Of a stretch of DNA of 64,000 nt, positions 7,791-16,991 are shown piece by piece. The translations under genes and the position numbers were made by a program. How positions within the stretch are numbered: position 1 is the stretch's first letter; every line of letters begins with the position of its first letter. The stretch is from NCBI GenBank assembly GCA_000242935.3, contig CP007053.1, forward strand, positions 1,736,001 through 1,800,000, written 5' to 3'. Source of the DNA: Opitutaceae bacterium TAV5 (lineage in GTDB: Bacteria > Verrucomicrobiota > Verrucomicrobiia > Opitutales > Opitutaceae). Below the pieces are notes generated by a model. The model had not been told where the DNA came from, searched no databases, and worked only from the letters and a program-made list of their open reading frames with translations.

Positions 7791-8978
7791 ATGTCCGCAC
7801 CCGCACCCGATACCTTCCCTCATGCCCGTCTGCTCACGGGAGTTTGTTATGGAGCGATGATGAGCCTCTCCATCGGCATCAATCTGCTGCCGGTCTTTCT
7901 CACGACACTCAGCCGGCTTTACGGCGGCGAGGCGGGGCTCACGCAGGAGCAACTGGGCCGGCTCGGCGCATGCGCGTTCGGCGGGCTGGTTTTCGGCATC
8001 GTCATCACCGGGCCGCTGGCGGACCGGTGGGGCGCGAAGCTTTTCGCGCAACTGGGCAACGCGCTCATTGCGGCGAGTCTTTTCGGGATGGCGTTCGCGC
8101 CCGGTTACACGTCGCTGGGGACGGCGTTTTTCTTTCTCGGGCTCGGCTCGGGATTGCTCGACATGGTGCTCAGCCCGGTGGTGGCGGCGATCAACCCGCA
8201 CAAGCGCGCCGTCGCGATGAACTGGCTGCACTCGTTTTACTGCGTGGGCGCGGCGGTGACGATTCTGGTGGGCACGGTGGCGCTGCGCGCGGACATCGGC
8301 TGGCGCGGGGCGTGCCTGGTGCTGCTGCCGTTGCCGGTGGTGCTGATGGTGGCGTTTGCGCTGCTGCGCTTCCCGTCGATGACCACCAACGGGGCGGCGC
8401 GGACGCCGATGACGGTGCTGGTGCGGCGGCGCTGGTTCGTGGCGGCGATGGCGGCGATTTTCCTGGGCGGCGCCACGGAGCTGGGCCTCGCGCAATGGCT
8501 GCCGGCCTACGCGGAGACGGCGCTCGGGTTTTCGGCGACGACGGGGAGCATGGCGCTGTTATTGTTTTCCCTGGCGATGGCGCTGGGCCGCATGGCGGCG
8601 GGTGCGGTCGGCTCAAGGTGGAATCCGTTCGTCATCATGGCCTGGGGCTGCGCGTCAACGGCGGTGCTGTTTGTGCTGGGCTGTTTTTTCCCGGTCGGAT
8701 GGGTGGCGCTGGCGTGTTGCGTGCTCGCGGGATTCACCGGGAGTTGTCTGTGGCCGACCACGCTGGCGGTGACGGCGGACCGTTATCCGGACGGCGGGGC
8801 GAGCATGTTTGGCGCGCTGGCGGCGCTGGGGAATGCGGGCGGCATTTTCATGCCCTGGGTCGTCGGCTGGGTGGCCGACCGGAGCAACCTGCACTGGGGC
8901 ATCGCGGTGTCGGTGATCGCGCCGGTGCTGATGTTGCCGCTGCTGAAAGGCATGCGGCATGCGCCGGCGGACCGGTGA
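7791..8978 (+). CDS. Major facilitator superfamily transporter
   Basis: 395 residues with about twelve hydrophobic segments, the MFS pattern. The loop motif GPLADRWGAKLF after helix 2 corresponds to the MFS G-x-x-x-D-R-x-G-x-K/R signature, and GWVADRSN recalls it late in the protein. The sequence suggests an importer or exporter of a small solute, but the substrate cannot be read from it. It is divergent from the VIT/VWA gene, with about 120 bases between the starts, and stands alone on its strand. An inverted-repeat element follows directly after its stop. Confidence 0.85.
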   Translation: MSAPAPDTFPHARLLTGVCYGAMMSLSIGINLLPVFLTTLSRLYGGEAGLTQEQLGRLGACAFGGLVFGIVITGPLADRWGAKLFAQLGNALIAASLFGMAFAPGYTSLGTAFFFLGLGSGLLDMVLSPVVAAINPHKRAVAMNWLHSFYCVGAAVTILVGTVALRADIGWRGACLVLLPLPVVLMVAFALLRFPSMTTNGAARTPMTVLVRRRWFVAAMAAIFLGGATELGLAQWLPAYAETALGFSATTGSMALLLFSLAMALGRMAAGAVGSRWNPFVIMAWGCASTAVLFVLGCFFPVGWVALACCVLAGFTGSCLWPTTLAVTADRYPDGGASMFGALAALGNAGGIFMPWVVGWVADRSNLHWGIAVSVIAPVLMLPLLKGMRHAPADR

Positions 8979-8995
8979 GAGAGGAGAAGATTTCC

Positions 8996-9079
8996 GGATT
9001 TTACACAAAGATCGCGAAGACCGCGAAGTTTCGGAAGAACCACGTCTTTGCGACTTTTGCGGGCTTTGTGTAAACCGGA
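8996..9079. repeat. Inverted-repeat element (TTTACACAAAG.TCGCGAAG family), copy 1
   Basis: Left arm 8996-9028 (GGATTTTACACAAAGATCGC...) and right arm 9046-9079 (...GGGCTTTGTGTAAACCGGA) form a long imperfect hairpin between two convergent genes. Copies are at 35413-35518 and 57182-57265. Lying between convergent genes it could act as a transcription barrier, but it lacks a T-tract. Confidence 0.8.
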
Positions 9080-9098
9080 TTTCCAGAAGACCTCGGCG

Positions 9099-9503
9099 TT
9101 ACGCGGCCGCGGCGGCGGCGCGCAGTTCCTCGGCGGTGGTCATGCGCTTCGGGATGACGACCTTGAGGAGGTCGCCCTCGATCTCGGCGCGCAGGGCGTC
9201 GTAATCGAGCCCATAGCCGAGACGCAGGTGGAGCTCGTAATCGTGCTCCGCGCCTTCGAGGTGGGCGGCGCGCCAGTTGACGCGGACGAGATGGCGCTTG
9301 CGCGCGGTGAGGATGAGGTCGGGGCCGCGCACCTTGAACTCGACGCCGAGCGGTTCCACGTTGGGCAGGAAGACCGAGAGGGCGACGGCGTCCGCCTGCT
9401 CCGTGCAGTCGTAGTGCGGCTTGCGGCGGTCAGCGGGGGCGACAACCGGGCTGCTACGGGGACGACGGGCGGCGGGCTTCAGCGGATGGATGATCGTGTG
9501 CAT
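9099..9503 (-). CDS. Hsp20/alpha-crystallin-like small protein
   Basis: 134 residues. After a basic, Pro/Arg-rich N-terminal tail of about 28 residues comes an alpha-crystallin-like beta sandwich: YDCTEQADAVALSVFLPNV, VEFKVRGPDLILTARK, DYELHLRLG and AEIEGDLLKVVIPK. This strand order matches the small heat-shock protein fold. The GxLxVxIPK-type element (GDLLKVVIPK) is close to the family consensus. The C-terminal I-x-I tail of classical sHSPs is missing and replaced by an Ala-rich end. A chaperone role is probable but not certain. Confidence 0.7.
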   Translation of the reverse strand: MHTIIHPLKPAARRPRSSPVVAPADRRKPHYDCTEQADAVALSVFLPNVEPLGVEFKVRGPDLILTARKRHLVRVNWRAAHLEGAEHDYELHLRLGYGLDYDALRAEIEGDLLKVVIPKRMTTAEELRAAAAAA

Positions 9504-9997
9504 GGGAAAAACGGTTTCGGTGAATATGAAGGACGAAGGTGTCGGAAAGATGACGGGCGGATGACGAACGGGTGAAATGACAGGAGGGAGACCGGATCTG
9601 GCGGTGTGGTGGTGTTGGAGTGGTGTTGGAGAAAAGGAATGGAGGTGATGCGGTCTGGAATGCGGAAACGCTCCTCGCGGGCCTTTGTTTTCGGCCCCCG
9701 GGTTGACAGTCTTTGCGAGCGTTATCCGACGTTGCGGAATGAACTCAGAACTGTGTCAGACCCGGGTGGCGGCCGTGTTTGTTCCAGGATTTGGAAGATT
9801 GTTGAACACGACACATCACGGCGCAGCCACGGGCGACAGCCTTCGTAAACGAAGTGCCGGCGCGGGCGATGCGGTGAGACTGGGTGGTCGTGAACATTTC
9901 TGGAACGGTGATTGAACATGCACAATGCAGGCTCCGTGCCAAGTTCGATGTCGGAAAAGTTTTGTCGTGCAGGCGGCGATCGGGCAGGCTGCGAGCC
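9504..9997. other. Intergenic region with no recognised gene
   Basis: About 490 bases between the divergent Hsp20-like and MazG-like genes. Short open frames here have no family character or convincing start signals. It must hold both promoters, but no clear -35/-10 pair could be picked out by eye. No long repeat was seen. Confidence 0.5.
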
Positions 9998-10372
9998 ATG
10001 TCCCGCCTTGCCGATTCCTCAACGACCCTTGCCGAGATCAAGACCCGCGTGCTCGCTTTCGCCCGCGAACGCGAGTGGGAGCAGTTTCACGCGCCGAAAA
10101 ACCTGAGCATGGCGCTGGCGGCGGAGGCGGGCGAGCTGATGGAGCATTTTTTATGGGAGTCTTCGGACGCCTCGCGGGCGGTGGCCGCCGATCCGGCGAG
10201 GCGCGCAAAGATCGAGGAGGAACTGGCGGACGTGGTGATCTACGCGCTGGAGTTCGCCAACGTGACGGGCATCGACGTGGCCGCCGCGATCGAGACGAAA
10301 ATGGAGCACAACGCCCGGAAATATCCGGTGGAGAAGGCCCGCGGGCGGTCGGCGAAATACACGGAACTGTGA
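9998..10372 (+). CDS. MazG-like nucleotide pyrophosphohydrolase
   Basis: 124 residues, close to single-domain MazG-like / RS21-C6 (dCTP pyrophosphatase) proteins. An all-alpha fold is indicated. The metal-binding E-x2-E...E-x2-D pattern is visible in AAEAGELMEHFLWE and IEEELADVVIYALEF. The C-terminal KMEHNARKYPVEKARG matches the family end, which often reads K...N..KYP. It likely hydrolyses non-canonical or excess nucleoside triphosphates to monophosphate and pyrophosphate (house-cleaning). The start MSRLADSSTTLAEIK is chosen because upstream codons are not family-like. Confidence 0.88.
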   Translation: MSRLADSSTTLAEIKTRVLAFAREREWEQFHAPKNLSMALAAEAGELMEHFLWESSDASRAVAADPARRAKIEEELADVVIYALEFANVTGIDVAAAIETKMEHNARKYPVEKARGRSAKYTEL

Positions 10373-10406
10373 GCGCATGGGCCGGAAGTGCGCCCCTGCG
10401 CCCGGC

Positions 10407-10688
10407 TTACGAACCGCAGCCGCAACCGGGGCCGCAGCAGTGGCCGCCGTTGACGACGGCGTTCTCGCAGTTGTCACCGAGGCAGCCGGCATCACCGGCG
10501 CCGCCGGACGGGGAGTTGCCGGTCGAGACCCCGTAAAAACCGAAGCCGCCGGTGATGACGCGCCGCACGGGCTCGCCGGTCCGCGGATGGCGGGTGAGCG
10601 GCTTGTCCTTCATCGACTGGTTCGCTTCGAAGCACACGGGTTTCTGTCCGGATTTTTGCGGAATGGTTTCGTAGATGTAGGTGGCCAT
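10407..10688 (-). CDS. FmdB-like small protein with Cys-rich tail
   Basis: 93 residues from MATYIYETIP. The N-terminal 60 residues resemble the FmdB putative regulatory family: a MxTYxYET start, FEANQSMKDKPLTRHPRTGE, then PVRRVITGGFGFYG. The zinc-ribbon CxxC pair of many FmdB proteins is absent from the N-terminus. Instead the last 26 residues are Cys-rich (CLGDNC, then HCCGPGCGCGS), giving seven Cys in total and possibly binding metal. It is convergent with the MazG-like gene. Function is unknown. Confidence 0.7.
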   Translation of the reverse strand: MATYIYETIPQKSGQKPVCFEANQSMKDKPLTRHPRTGEPVRRVITGGFGFYGVSTGNSPSGGAGDAGCLGDNCENAVVNGGHCCGPGCGCGS

Positions 10689-10853
10689 GACGGAGGGTGA
10701 GTGTACGACAGTGAACGTTGATTGACGGCCAGGCAAGACACAGCGGGCGCAGTTGTCGCCGTTGTGAGTGTAAAATTTCCGCGCGCGGCATCGGGGGGGG
10801 TCCGCGAGGCTGTTACGTGCGAAACTGTGAGGCGGAGTGCGCGGATCTGTGCG

Positions 10854-11783
10854 TTATTCCAGTTCGTCACTTTTTTCGTTCACGAGCTGGATGACTTCCT
10901 CGATCCTGGCCTGCACGGGCTGACCGCGGAAGCGCGCGGGGCGGCCGTCGCGATGACAGAGCCAGGCATGCGGCCAGGTGGTGGTCGTGCGGCCCGCCCC
11001 GGAAGTGCCGCTCACCGGGGGCGGCCGCGGCCAGTAGCCGGGAAGGCGGGCCAGCATGCGCCGGTAAAGTTCCTCGATCTCCGGCGCGGACGGGCTGTAG
11101 GAACGACTTTGGTCCGGGGTGGAGCTGGCGGTTTTCCTGAACCATTCGTTGACATACCGGCTGCCCATGGGCTCGACCGTGTCGACCGCCTGCGTCATGG
11201 CTTCGTACGAAAGGATGGCGGCCCCGGGCAGAAGGTCTTCGCCGGCGAGTTCGATGCCGATCGCGGTCTCCGAACCCGGCAGCCAGAGAAGACAGGCCCG
11301 GGCGGGATCGTGTTTTTTGAGCGAACGCCGGGATGAGTCTTTTTTGACCGGAAACGAGGATGCGTTGTAGCCGACCGAGAGAATAAACCAGCGTTGCGTG
11401 GCGCCAAATGAGGCCGGCGGCGGGGCGAGGCGTTTGCGGGCAGGATCGAAGATCCGGAAATCGCGCCGCACTTCGGCGAGCCAGGGCGTGTCGGGCAACA
11501 CGGGGTTGGCGCGGGCGGTTTGCAGGAGTCGCGCGGCGAGTTCGCGAGCGGCCGGAGAGAGCTTGTCGAGCGGGATGTCGAAGGAGGCGTTGTCGCTGAG
11601 GCGGACGACGGCCAGCGCGGTTTCCGATACTCCGGTGATGCGCACGTCGAGACTGCGTCCGGCGGCGTCGGTGAGCGTGTGCTCGACGGGGTCGGCGAGA
11701 GGGAGAGTCGCGGCAGGAAGGCTGAACGCCAGAAGGCCGAAAATCAAAAACGGGAGGCGGGCGAGGCAAAACGGGCGGAGCAT
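10854..11783 (-). CDS. Secreted protein of unknown function, paralog of the next gene
   Basis: 309 residues from MLRPFCLARLPFL, with a signal peptide ending near AATLPLAD; a further upstream Met at 11849 is possible. Residues about 25-95 (TDAAGRSLDVRITGVSETAL ... DIPLDKLSPAARELA) resemble the SHD1-like fold seen in many Verrucomicrobia and Planctomycetes secreted proteins. The middle part contains DTPWLAEVRRDFRIFDPA and WFILSVGYNASS, and the C-terminal part contains LYRRMLARLPGYWPRPP and RDGRPARFRGQP. These same blocks occur in the neighbour at 11830-12834, so the two arose by tandem duplication. No catalytic motif is recognised. Confidence 0.75.
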   Translation of the reverse strand: MLRPFCLARLPFLIFGLLAFSLPAATLPLADPVEHTLTDAAGRSLDVRITGVSETALAVVRLSDNASFDIPLDKLSPAARELAARLLQTARANPVLPDTPWLAEVRRDFRIFDPARKRLAPPPASFGATQRWFILSVGYNASSFPVKKDSSRRSLKKHDPARACLLWLPGSETAIGIELAGEDLLPGAAILSYEAMTQAVDTVEPMGSRYVNEWFRKTASSTPDQSRSYSPSAPEIEELYRRMLARLPGYWPRPPPVSGTSGAGRTTTTWPHAWLCHRDGRPARFRGQPVQARIEEVIQLVNEKSDELE

Positions 11784-11829
11784 GGCACGGGCGGAGAACA
11801 GGGAGGTGGAGGCGGGAGGAGAGAAAGGG

Positions 11830-12834
11830 TCAGCCGGTTTCCAGCTCATCGCTGTGTTCGGCGAGGATACGGACGAGGTGTTCGAGCTGGCTGTGGGCAG
11901 GAAGCTCCCGAAACCGGGCCGGCCGGCCGGAGCGATGAATAATGAAGGCGTTGAGATGGATGTCGTTGTAATATTTATTCGCGCTCGACAGTCCGGTGAC
12001 CGCAGGCGGCCGCGGCCAGTAGGCAGGAAGGCGGGCCAGCATGCGCCGGTAGAGGATTTCGAGGTCTTTTGTCGAAGGGTCGTAGCCCAGGCCTTCGTTT
12101 CCCGAACGCTTCTTTTTCAGGGCATCATCAAACCAGTCGCGCTGGAAATCGCTTCCGGTTTTCTCGACTGCCTTGCATGCCTCGGCGGTGGCGGCAGCCG
12201 AAAGCGTGATCACTCCCTCGGGCAGGCTGGCCGCGGCCTCCTCCAGCTCCCGGGTGCTGCTCTTGCTGAAGCACAAAAGCAGGGGAGCGTCGGCCGGGGT
12301 GTATCTTTCAAGATAGCGTTTCAGGTTCGTCACCACCTCTGTCGGTGTGCTGCTGAACACCATCACCACAAACCAGTGCCTCCCCTTCCCCCAGTCGGCG
12401 GGCAGCGGGACGAGGCGTCCGGCGTCGCGGTCGTAAACCTGAAAATCCCGCCGCACCTCGGCGAGCCAGGGAGTGTCGGGCGGGTTGCGCGCGGCTTCGG
12501 CCTCGGCGGCGGCGATGCGGGCGAGGGTGTCGCGCAACAGGCCGGCGGCAAACTGCCGGTCCGCGTCGGAGAGGTTGTCGATGATCAGGTCATGGCGGTT
12601 TTGCGCGCCGCCCGGACCGGAGCCGAAGACGCTGACGCGCTCGATCGTGAGCGTCTTGTCCGTGACCGCGATGATCCGCGCCTGCACCGTGCGACCGAAA
12701 ATGTCGGTGATCTCGCGCTCGAGCGGGAAAGGGAGCATCACGGCGTGGAGGCCGGACACCCCCCGCGCCAATGCGAGGACGGCGGTGGCAAGCAGGACGA
12801 GTCGGGAAAAGCGAGGGAGCGCTCGGGCCGGCAT
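11830..12834 (-). CDS. Secreted protein of unknown function, tandem paralog
   Basis: 334 residues from MPARALPRFSRLVLLATAV, with a signal peptide. An SHD1-like N-terminal part (ITDIFGRTVQARIIAVTDKT ... LIIDNLSDADRQFAA) is followed by DTPWLAEVRRDFQVYDRDAG and HWFVVMVFSSTPTEVVTNL. A thioredoxin-like reading of the middle part is possible (LLLCFSKSSTRELEEA), but no CxxC is present. The C-terminus has LYRRMLARLPAYWPRPP and RSGRPARFRELP, shared with the paralog. It precedes the paralog on the same strand with a 46-base gap, so the pair is probably co-transcribed. It is divergent from the TPR gene. Confidence 0.75.
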   Translation of the reverse strand: MPARALPRFSRLVLLATAVLALARGVSGLHAVMLPFPLEREITDIFGRTVQARIIAVTDKTLTIERVSVFGSGPGGAQNRHDLIIDNLSDADRQFAAGLLRDTLARIAAAEAEAARNPPDTPWLAEVRRDFQVYDRDAGRLVPLPADWGKGRHWFVVMVFSSTPTEVVTNLKRYLERYTPADAPLLLCFSKSSTRELEEAAASLPEGVITLSAAATAEACKAVEKTGSDFQRDWFDDALKKKRSGNEGLGYDPSTKDLEILYRRMLARLPAYWPRPPAVTGLSSANKYYNDIHLNAFIIHRSGRPARFRELPAHSQLEHLVRILAEHSDELETG

Positions 12835-13027
12835 GAACCGGACAACAGACCACGCGGTTGCCTTTGTCCAGCATCGACGCCGCGAGGACGGCAGGCGGGA
12901 ACGCAAACCGCTATCGGAGCCAGGGCCTGTCCGGACGGGTTTTTGCGCATTGTTTGCTGTTTGTTGCTCGCCGGCTTGCTCCGGGGGAACGATTGCCGTC
13001 TCCGGGATTGACGCGCCCGGGCAAAAC

Positions 13028-15985
13028 ATGCCTTTTGCTCGTTTTCCCCCTCACATGCCTGCCCGTCCCCCACGTCCCCGAGCCAGTCTGCTGCGGAGCG
13101 TCGCCACCCCGGCCGCGCTCCTTGCGGCTGTCCTGCTGACCGTGACGCCCGTCTCTTCGCCCGCCCAGCAAGCTCCCGCCGCCAAGGTCAATATCCCGCA
13201 GATTCCGGTCCCCCAGATTCTGGCCGAGGTGGAAACCTCCATCAACAATCGCGACGTCGCCACCGCCGCCATGCTCCTCGACCGCGTGCTCCAGCGCGCC
13301 GCCGACGGGGAAAAGATGCCAGCCGGCGTGGATCTCAACCGCCTCCGGCTCACCGCCGCCACGGTCCACTTCCAGACGCAGAATTTCCCCCGCGCCGTCA
13401 CCGTCGCCGAAGAGCTTCTCAAGACCCGCGATGTCAGCCTCGCCATGCAGGGCGAGGCCCGCATGGTCCTCGGCCTCTCGCTGGCTCTCCAGAAAAAGTA
13501 CGCCGAGGCCATCCCCGTTTTCCGCGCCGCCGAGCAATCCATGTCGCACCGCGACAAGGCCCTGCTCTACGGCGCCATGTCCGCGCAGCAGGCCGGCCAG
13601 CTCGATACCGCCGCCGATGCCTACACGCGCCTCCTCTCGACCGCCCCGCGCGACCGCGACTGGGCCGACGCCGCCCTCTCGCTCATCTCGCTGCGCATCC
13701 AGCAAAACCGGCTCGCCGACGCCCGCAGCGGCCTCACCCTCCTGCGCACCGATCTCGCCCAGGTCGACAACCTCTCCGGCCTCAACATCCTCAGCCTCCA
13801 GCTCGGCGACGCCCTGCTCAACGCCAGCGATGCCGCCGGCGCCCTCACCGCCTACCGCACCGTTCTCGACAAGGCCGAGTTGCTCCGCCAGCAGGCCCTG
13901 CGTACCCGCCGCCTCGAGACCGAAATCGAGCGCGCCAAATCCCTCACCCGCGCCGACGCCTCGCAGATCGACTCCGTCCGCCGCGCCCAGGCCCGGCTCG
14001 ACCAGATCAAGGCCGCCACCGCCGAGATCGAGAAACTCTCCAACTACGACGCCACCCTCCTCTTCCGACTCGGCACCGCCTTCCAGCAACGCGGCGGCGC
14101 CTGGGAGGCCGCCCTCGTTTTCGAGGACCTCATCAAGCGCTACCCGACCGCTCCCGAAGCCGAAAACGCCTGGTTCGGCCTCGTCCGCGCCTGTTCCGAC
14201 GCCGGCCGGTTCGAAAAAACCAACCAGGCCGCCGAACGCTTCCTCAACGCGTATCCCAACAGCCAATACGGCGCGCAGGCGCTCTACCTGGCCGCCCTCG
14301 CCGCCGGCGAGCGCAAGCTCCTCTCCACGCAACTCGACTTTCTCAACACCGCCACCCGCCGCTTCGCCGGGTCCGAACTCGCCGAACCGATGGCGCTGAT
14401 GAAGGCCAACGCCCTCTTCACCGCCGGCCGCTTCGGCGAAGCCGGCGACACCTGCCGCGATTATCTCGCGCAGTATCCGTCCGGCAAATTCATCGAGGAC
14501 GCCACCTACCTCGGCGCGATGGCCGCGCTCGCCGACGGCAAGATCGTCGACTCCGCCAGGCAGATCGAAACCTATCTCGCGAAATACCCCGACGGCCGGT
14601 TCGTCCCCGACGCCCGCTACCGCCTCGCCGCCACCGATTACGGCCAGCAAAACTACGAATCCGCGCTCCGGCGCACCGAAGCCTGGCTCGCCGACTTCCC
14701 TCCCGGCAACCCGCAGCGCGGCGAAGTCGCCTCCCTCCAGGGCGACATCCTGGCCGCGCTCGGCCGCACCGACGACGCCATCACCGCCTATCGCAGCGCG
14801 CTCGATCTGCCTCTCTCCGACGACCAGATCGGCTACGTCCTCGACGAGCTGACCCGGCTCTACCAGACCACGCGCGACTACGAATCCGCCATCGCCGTCT
14901 GGGAAAACTTCGCCCGCGAGCACCCCGACCACCCGTTCGTCATCAACGCCGCCTACTGGATCGCCCGGCTCAATTCCCGCCTCGGCCGCACCGACCAGGC
15001 CCTCGCCCGCGTATCCGAAATCGCGCGACGCTATATCAAGGACCCTGCGCGCGACTCCGTGGAACGCCTCCTCGTCGAGTTCGCCGCCATGCTCGCCCGC
15101 CCGCCCCGCGCCGTCGCCGGCCAGCCCCGCCCGCCCGCGCCCACGCTCGACGAGCTCTTCAAACGCGTGGACACCCTGCTCCTCGCCGGCGACGCCCGCC
15201 AGTCGCCCACCGCCCAGGCCCGCGCGCTCTTCGTCGAAGCCGAAATCGCCAGCTTCCGCAAAAACCCCCGCCGCCAGGGCGAGCTGCTCGACCGCATCGC
15301 CGCCCTCTACCCCGTCGACACCCTTCCTCCCGGCATCCTCGGCAAGCTCGGCGACCACCTCCTCGCCAAAGGCGACCTCGATCTCGCCCGCGCCTGCTAT
15401 ACCCGGATCGTCGCCGCCTACCCGAAATCCATCTTTGCCGACTTCGGCTACGCCGGCCTCGGCCAGCTCGCCCTTCGCGCCGGCAACGGCGAGGACGCCC
15501 TGCAACAATTCAACAACGCCATCGATCTCGCCGGCGCCCGTTTCAAGCTTCTCGACGCCACCCTCGGCCGCGCCCGCGCCCTGCTTCTCCTCAACCGCCT
15601 CGAAGAGGCCCGGGACCTCTTCGAACAAATCGCCGGCAACCGTTCCTGGCGCGGCGAGGCCACGGCCGAAAGCGTTTATTCCCTCGGCCAGATTTTCCTG
15701 AAACGCGGCACGCCCGAAGATCTCGCCCAGGCGCAGGCCCGGTTCCAGCGCGTGTACATTTCCTACAAAAAATTCGTTCCCTGGGTCGCCCGGTCCTACC
15801 TCGCCGGCTCCGAGGCGTTTGAAAAACTCGGCCAGACACAGGAAGCGGTGAATACGCTTTACGAGATGCTCCGCGACAAACGCATCGCCGATCTCCCCGA
15901 GGCCGCGACCGCCCGCGAACGCCTCGCCTCTCTCGAACTCCGGCTCCCGGCCACGTCCGCCGCCGCCAGCGCCCCGCAGTCATGA
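13028..15985 (+). CDS. Large secreted TPR-repeat protein
   Basis: 985 residues from MPFARFPPH; an alternative start MPARPPRP at 13055 gives a shorter basic n-region. A signal peptide ends near PVSSPAQQAPA. Almost the whole protein is made of helical TPR-type repeats, for example FPRAVTVAEELLKTRDVSLAM, YAEAIPVFRAAEQS, PEAENAWFGLVRACSDAGR, EDATYLGAMAALADGKI and DYESAIAVWENFAREHPDHP. It resembles the periplasmic TPR proteins that accompany ExbB/ExbD clusters. Its stop overlaps the start of the next gene (ATGA), so the two are translationally coupled. It probably scaffolds protein contacts in the periplasm. Confidence 0.85.
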   Translation: MPFARFPPHMPARPPRPRASLLRSVATPAALLAAVLLTVTPVSSPAQQAPAAKVNIPQIPVPQILAEVETSINNRDVATAAMLLDRVLQRAADGEKMPAGVDLNRLRLTAATVHFQTQNFPRAVTVAEELLKTRDVSLAMQGEARMVLGLSLALQKKYAEAIPVFRAAEQSMSHRDKALLYGAMSAQQAGQLDTAADAYTRLLSTAPRDRDWADAALSLISLRIQQNRLADARSGLTLLRTDLAQVDNLSGLNILSLQLGDALLNASDAAGALTAYRTVLDKAELLRQQALRTRRLETEIERAKSLTRADASQIDSVRRAQARLDQIKAATAEIEKLSNYDATLLFRLGTAFQQRGGAWEAALVFEDLIKRYPTAPEAENAWFGLVRACSDAGRFEKTNQAAERFLNAYPNSQYGAQALYLAALAAGERKLLSTQLDFLNTATRRFAGSELAEPMALMKANALFTAGRFGEAGDTCRDYLAQYPSGKFIEDATYLGAMAALADGKIVDSARQIETYLAKYPDGRFVPDARYRLAATDYGQQNYESALRRTEAWLADFPPGNPQRGEVASLQGDILAALGRTDDAITAYRSALDLPLSDDQIGYVLDELTRLYQTTRDYESAIAVWENFAREHPDHPFVINAAYWIARLNSRLGRTDQALARVSEIARRYIKDPARDSVERLLVEFAAMLARPPRAVAGQPRPPAPTLDELFKRVDTLLLAGDARQSPTAQARALFVEAEIASFRKNPRRQGELLDRIAALYPVDTLPPGILGKLGDHLLAKGDLDLARACYTRIVAAYPKSIFADFGYAGLGQLALRAGNGEDALQQFNNAIDLAGARFKLLDATLGRARALLLLNRLEEARDLFEQIAGNRSWRGEATAESVYSLGQIFLKRGTPEDLAQAQARFQRVYISYKKFVPWVARSYLAGSEAFEKLGQTQEAVNTLYEMLRDKRIADLPEAATARERLASLELRLPATSAAASAPQS

Positions 15986-16896
15986 AGACCCGCCCCGTTT
16001 CACTCCCTTCGCGTTTCATGGGCTCCACAAGCCCCGTGCGCCCCACAGGCTCCCTCCTCTCCACGCTCGCGCCCGCCCTCGCGTTCCTCGCCGCCTTCGT
16101 CGCCCTCCCCGCCGCGCAGGCCCAGCGCTACATCATGAAAGACGGCACGGCGGTAAACGCCGCCAGCGTGACCGTCGATGTCGGCGGGCTCGTGCAGAAG
16201 ATCGCCGGAGGCGCCGCCGAACGCCGTTACGACTTCGCCAACATCGCCCGGCTCGATTTCCCCGAGCCGCCCGAAATCGCCGAGACCGCCGCGCTGGTCG
16301 CAGCCGGCAAGTCCGCCCAGGCGCTCCACAAGATCGAACCGGTCTATCGCCGGTTTGCGCTGTTCCCGAAAACCCCCGGCTCCTGGTGGACCGAAGCCGC
16401 CGTGCTTCGTCTCCGCGCCCTCCTCCTTCCCCCCGACCTCAAGGTCGATCCAAAGGCCGCCGCCGAAGCTCCGGCGCGCATCCGCACCGCCGCCCGCGAA
16501 CTCATGACCACCGCGGCCGATCCCGACGCCATCGGCGAGGCGCAACTCGCCCTGGCCGAACTCGACATCCGCGCCGGCCAGCCCGAACTCGCCACGGCCA
16601 TGCTCAACGAAATCGTCCGCGACGCCCCTGCCGGCGTGAAGGTCCGCGCCTGGCTGCTCCGCGGCGACCTCGCGCTCAAACGCCAGGCGTTCGAGGACGC
16701 GCTCGAATGTTACCTGCGCATCCCCGCCCTCTTCGGCACCTGGGATGAGCTCATGCCCGCCGCCCTCCTCGGCAGCGCCCGCGCCTACAAAGGCTACGGC
16801 GACCCCGACCGCGCCGAACGCGCGTACCTCGACCTCATCGACACCTACCCCAACAGCCCGCAAGCCACCGCCGCCAAAGCCGAATCCGGACTGTGA
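15982..16896 (+). CDS. Secreted TPR protein, second in the ExbB/ExbD cluster
   Basis: 304 residues; ATG 15982 overlaps the previous stop by four bases. A signal-type hydrophobic segment (LLSTLAPALAFLAAFVALPA) ends near AAQAQRYIM. A short beta-type segment follows (YIMKDGTAVNAASVTV), then helical repeats such as IGEAQLALAELDIRAGQPEL, FEDALECYLRIPALFG and PDRAERAYLDLIDTYPNSPQ, which are TPR-like. It is probably periplasmic and works with the larger TPR protein and the ExbB/ExbD proteins downstream. The 124-base gap to exbB holds AT-rich repeat sequence. Confidence 0.82.
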   Translation: MKTRPVSLPSRFMGSTSPVRPTGSLLSTLAPALAFLAAFVALPAAQAQRYIMKDGTAVNAASVTVDVGGLVQKIAGGAAERRYDFANIARLDFPEPPEIAETAALVAAGKSAQALHKIEPVYRRFALFPKTPGSWWTEAAVLRLRALLLPPDLKVDPKAAAEAPARIRTAARELMTTAADPDAIGEAQLALAELDIRAGQPELATAMLNEIVRDAPAGVKVRAWLLRGDLALKRQAFEDALECYLRIPALFGTWDELMPAALLGSARAYKGYGDPDRAERAYLDLIDTYPNSPQATAAKAESGL

Positions 16897-16991
16897 GATA
16901 ATGAAGAATGAAAAATGAAAACCTGCTCACATCATCTCCCGCCTCCCCGTCTCCGTACGCACACAACGCAACCACCCGCTCCCCTGATCTC

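Noticed and set aside
12911-15628. A 905-codon open frame on the minus strand
   Set aside because: Antisense to the TPR protein; Gly/Glu/Ala-rich without motifs, while the plus strand reads as clear TPR repeats with a signal peptide.
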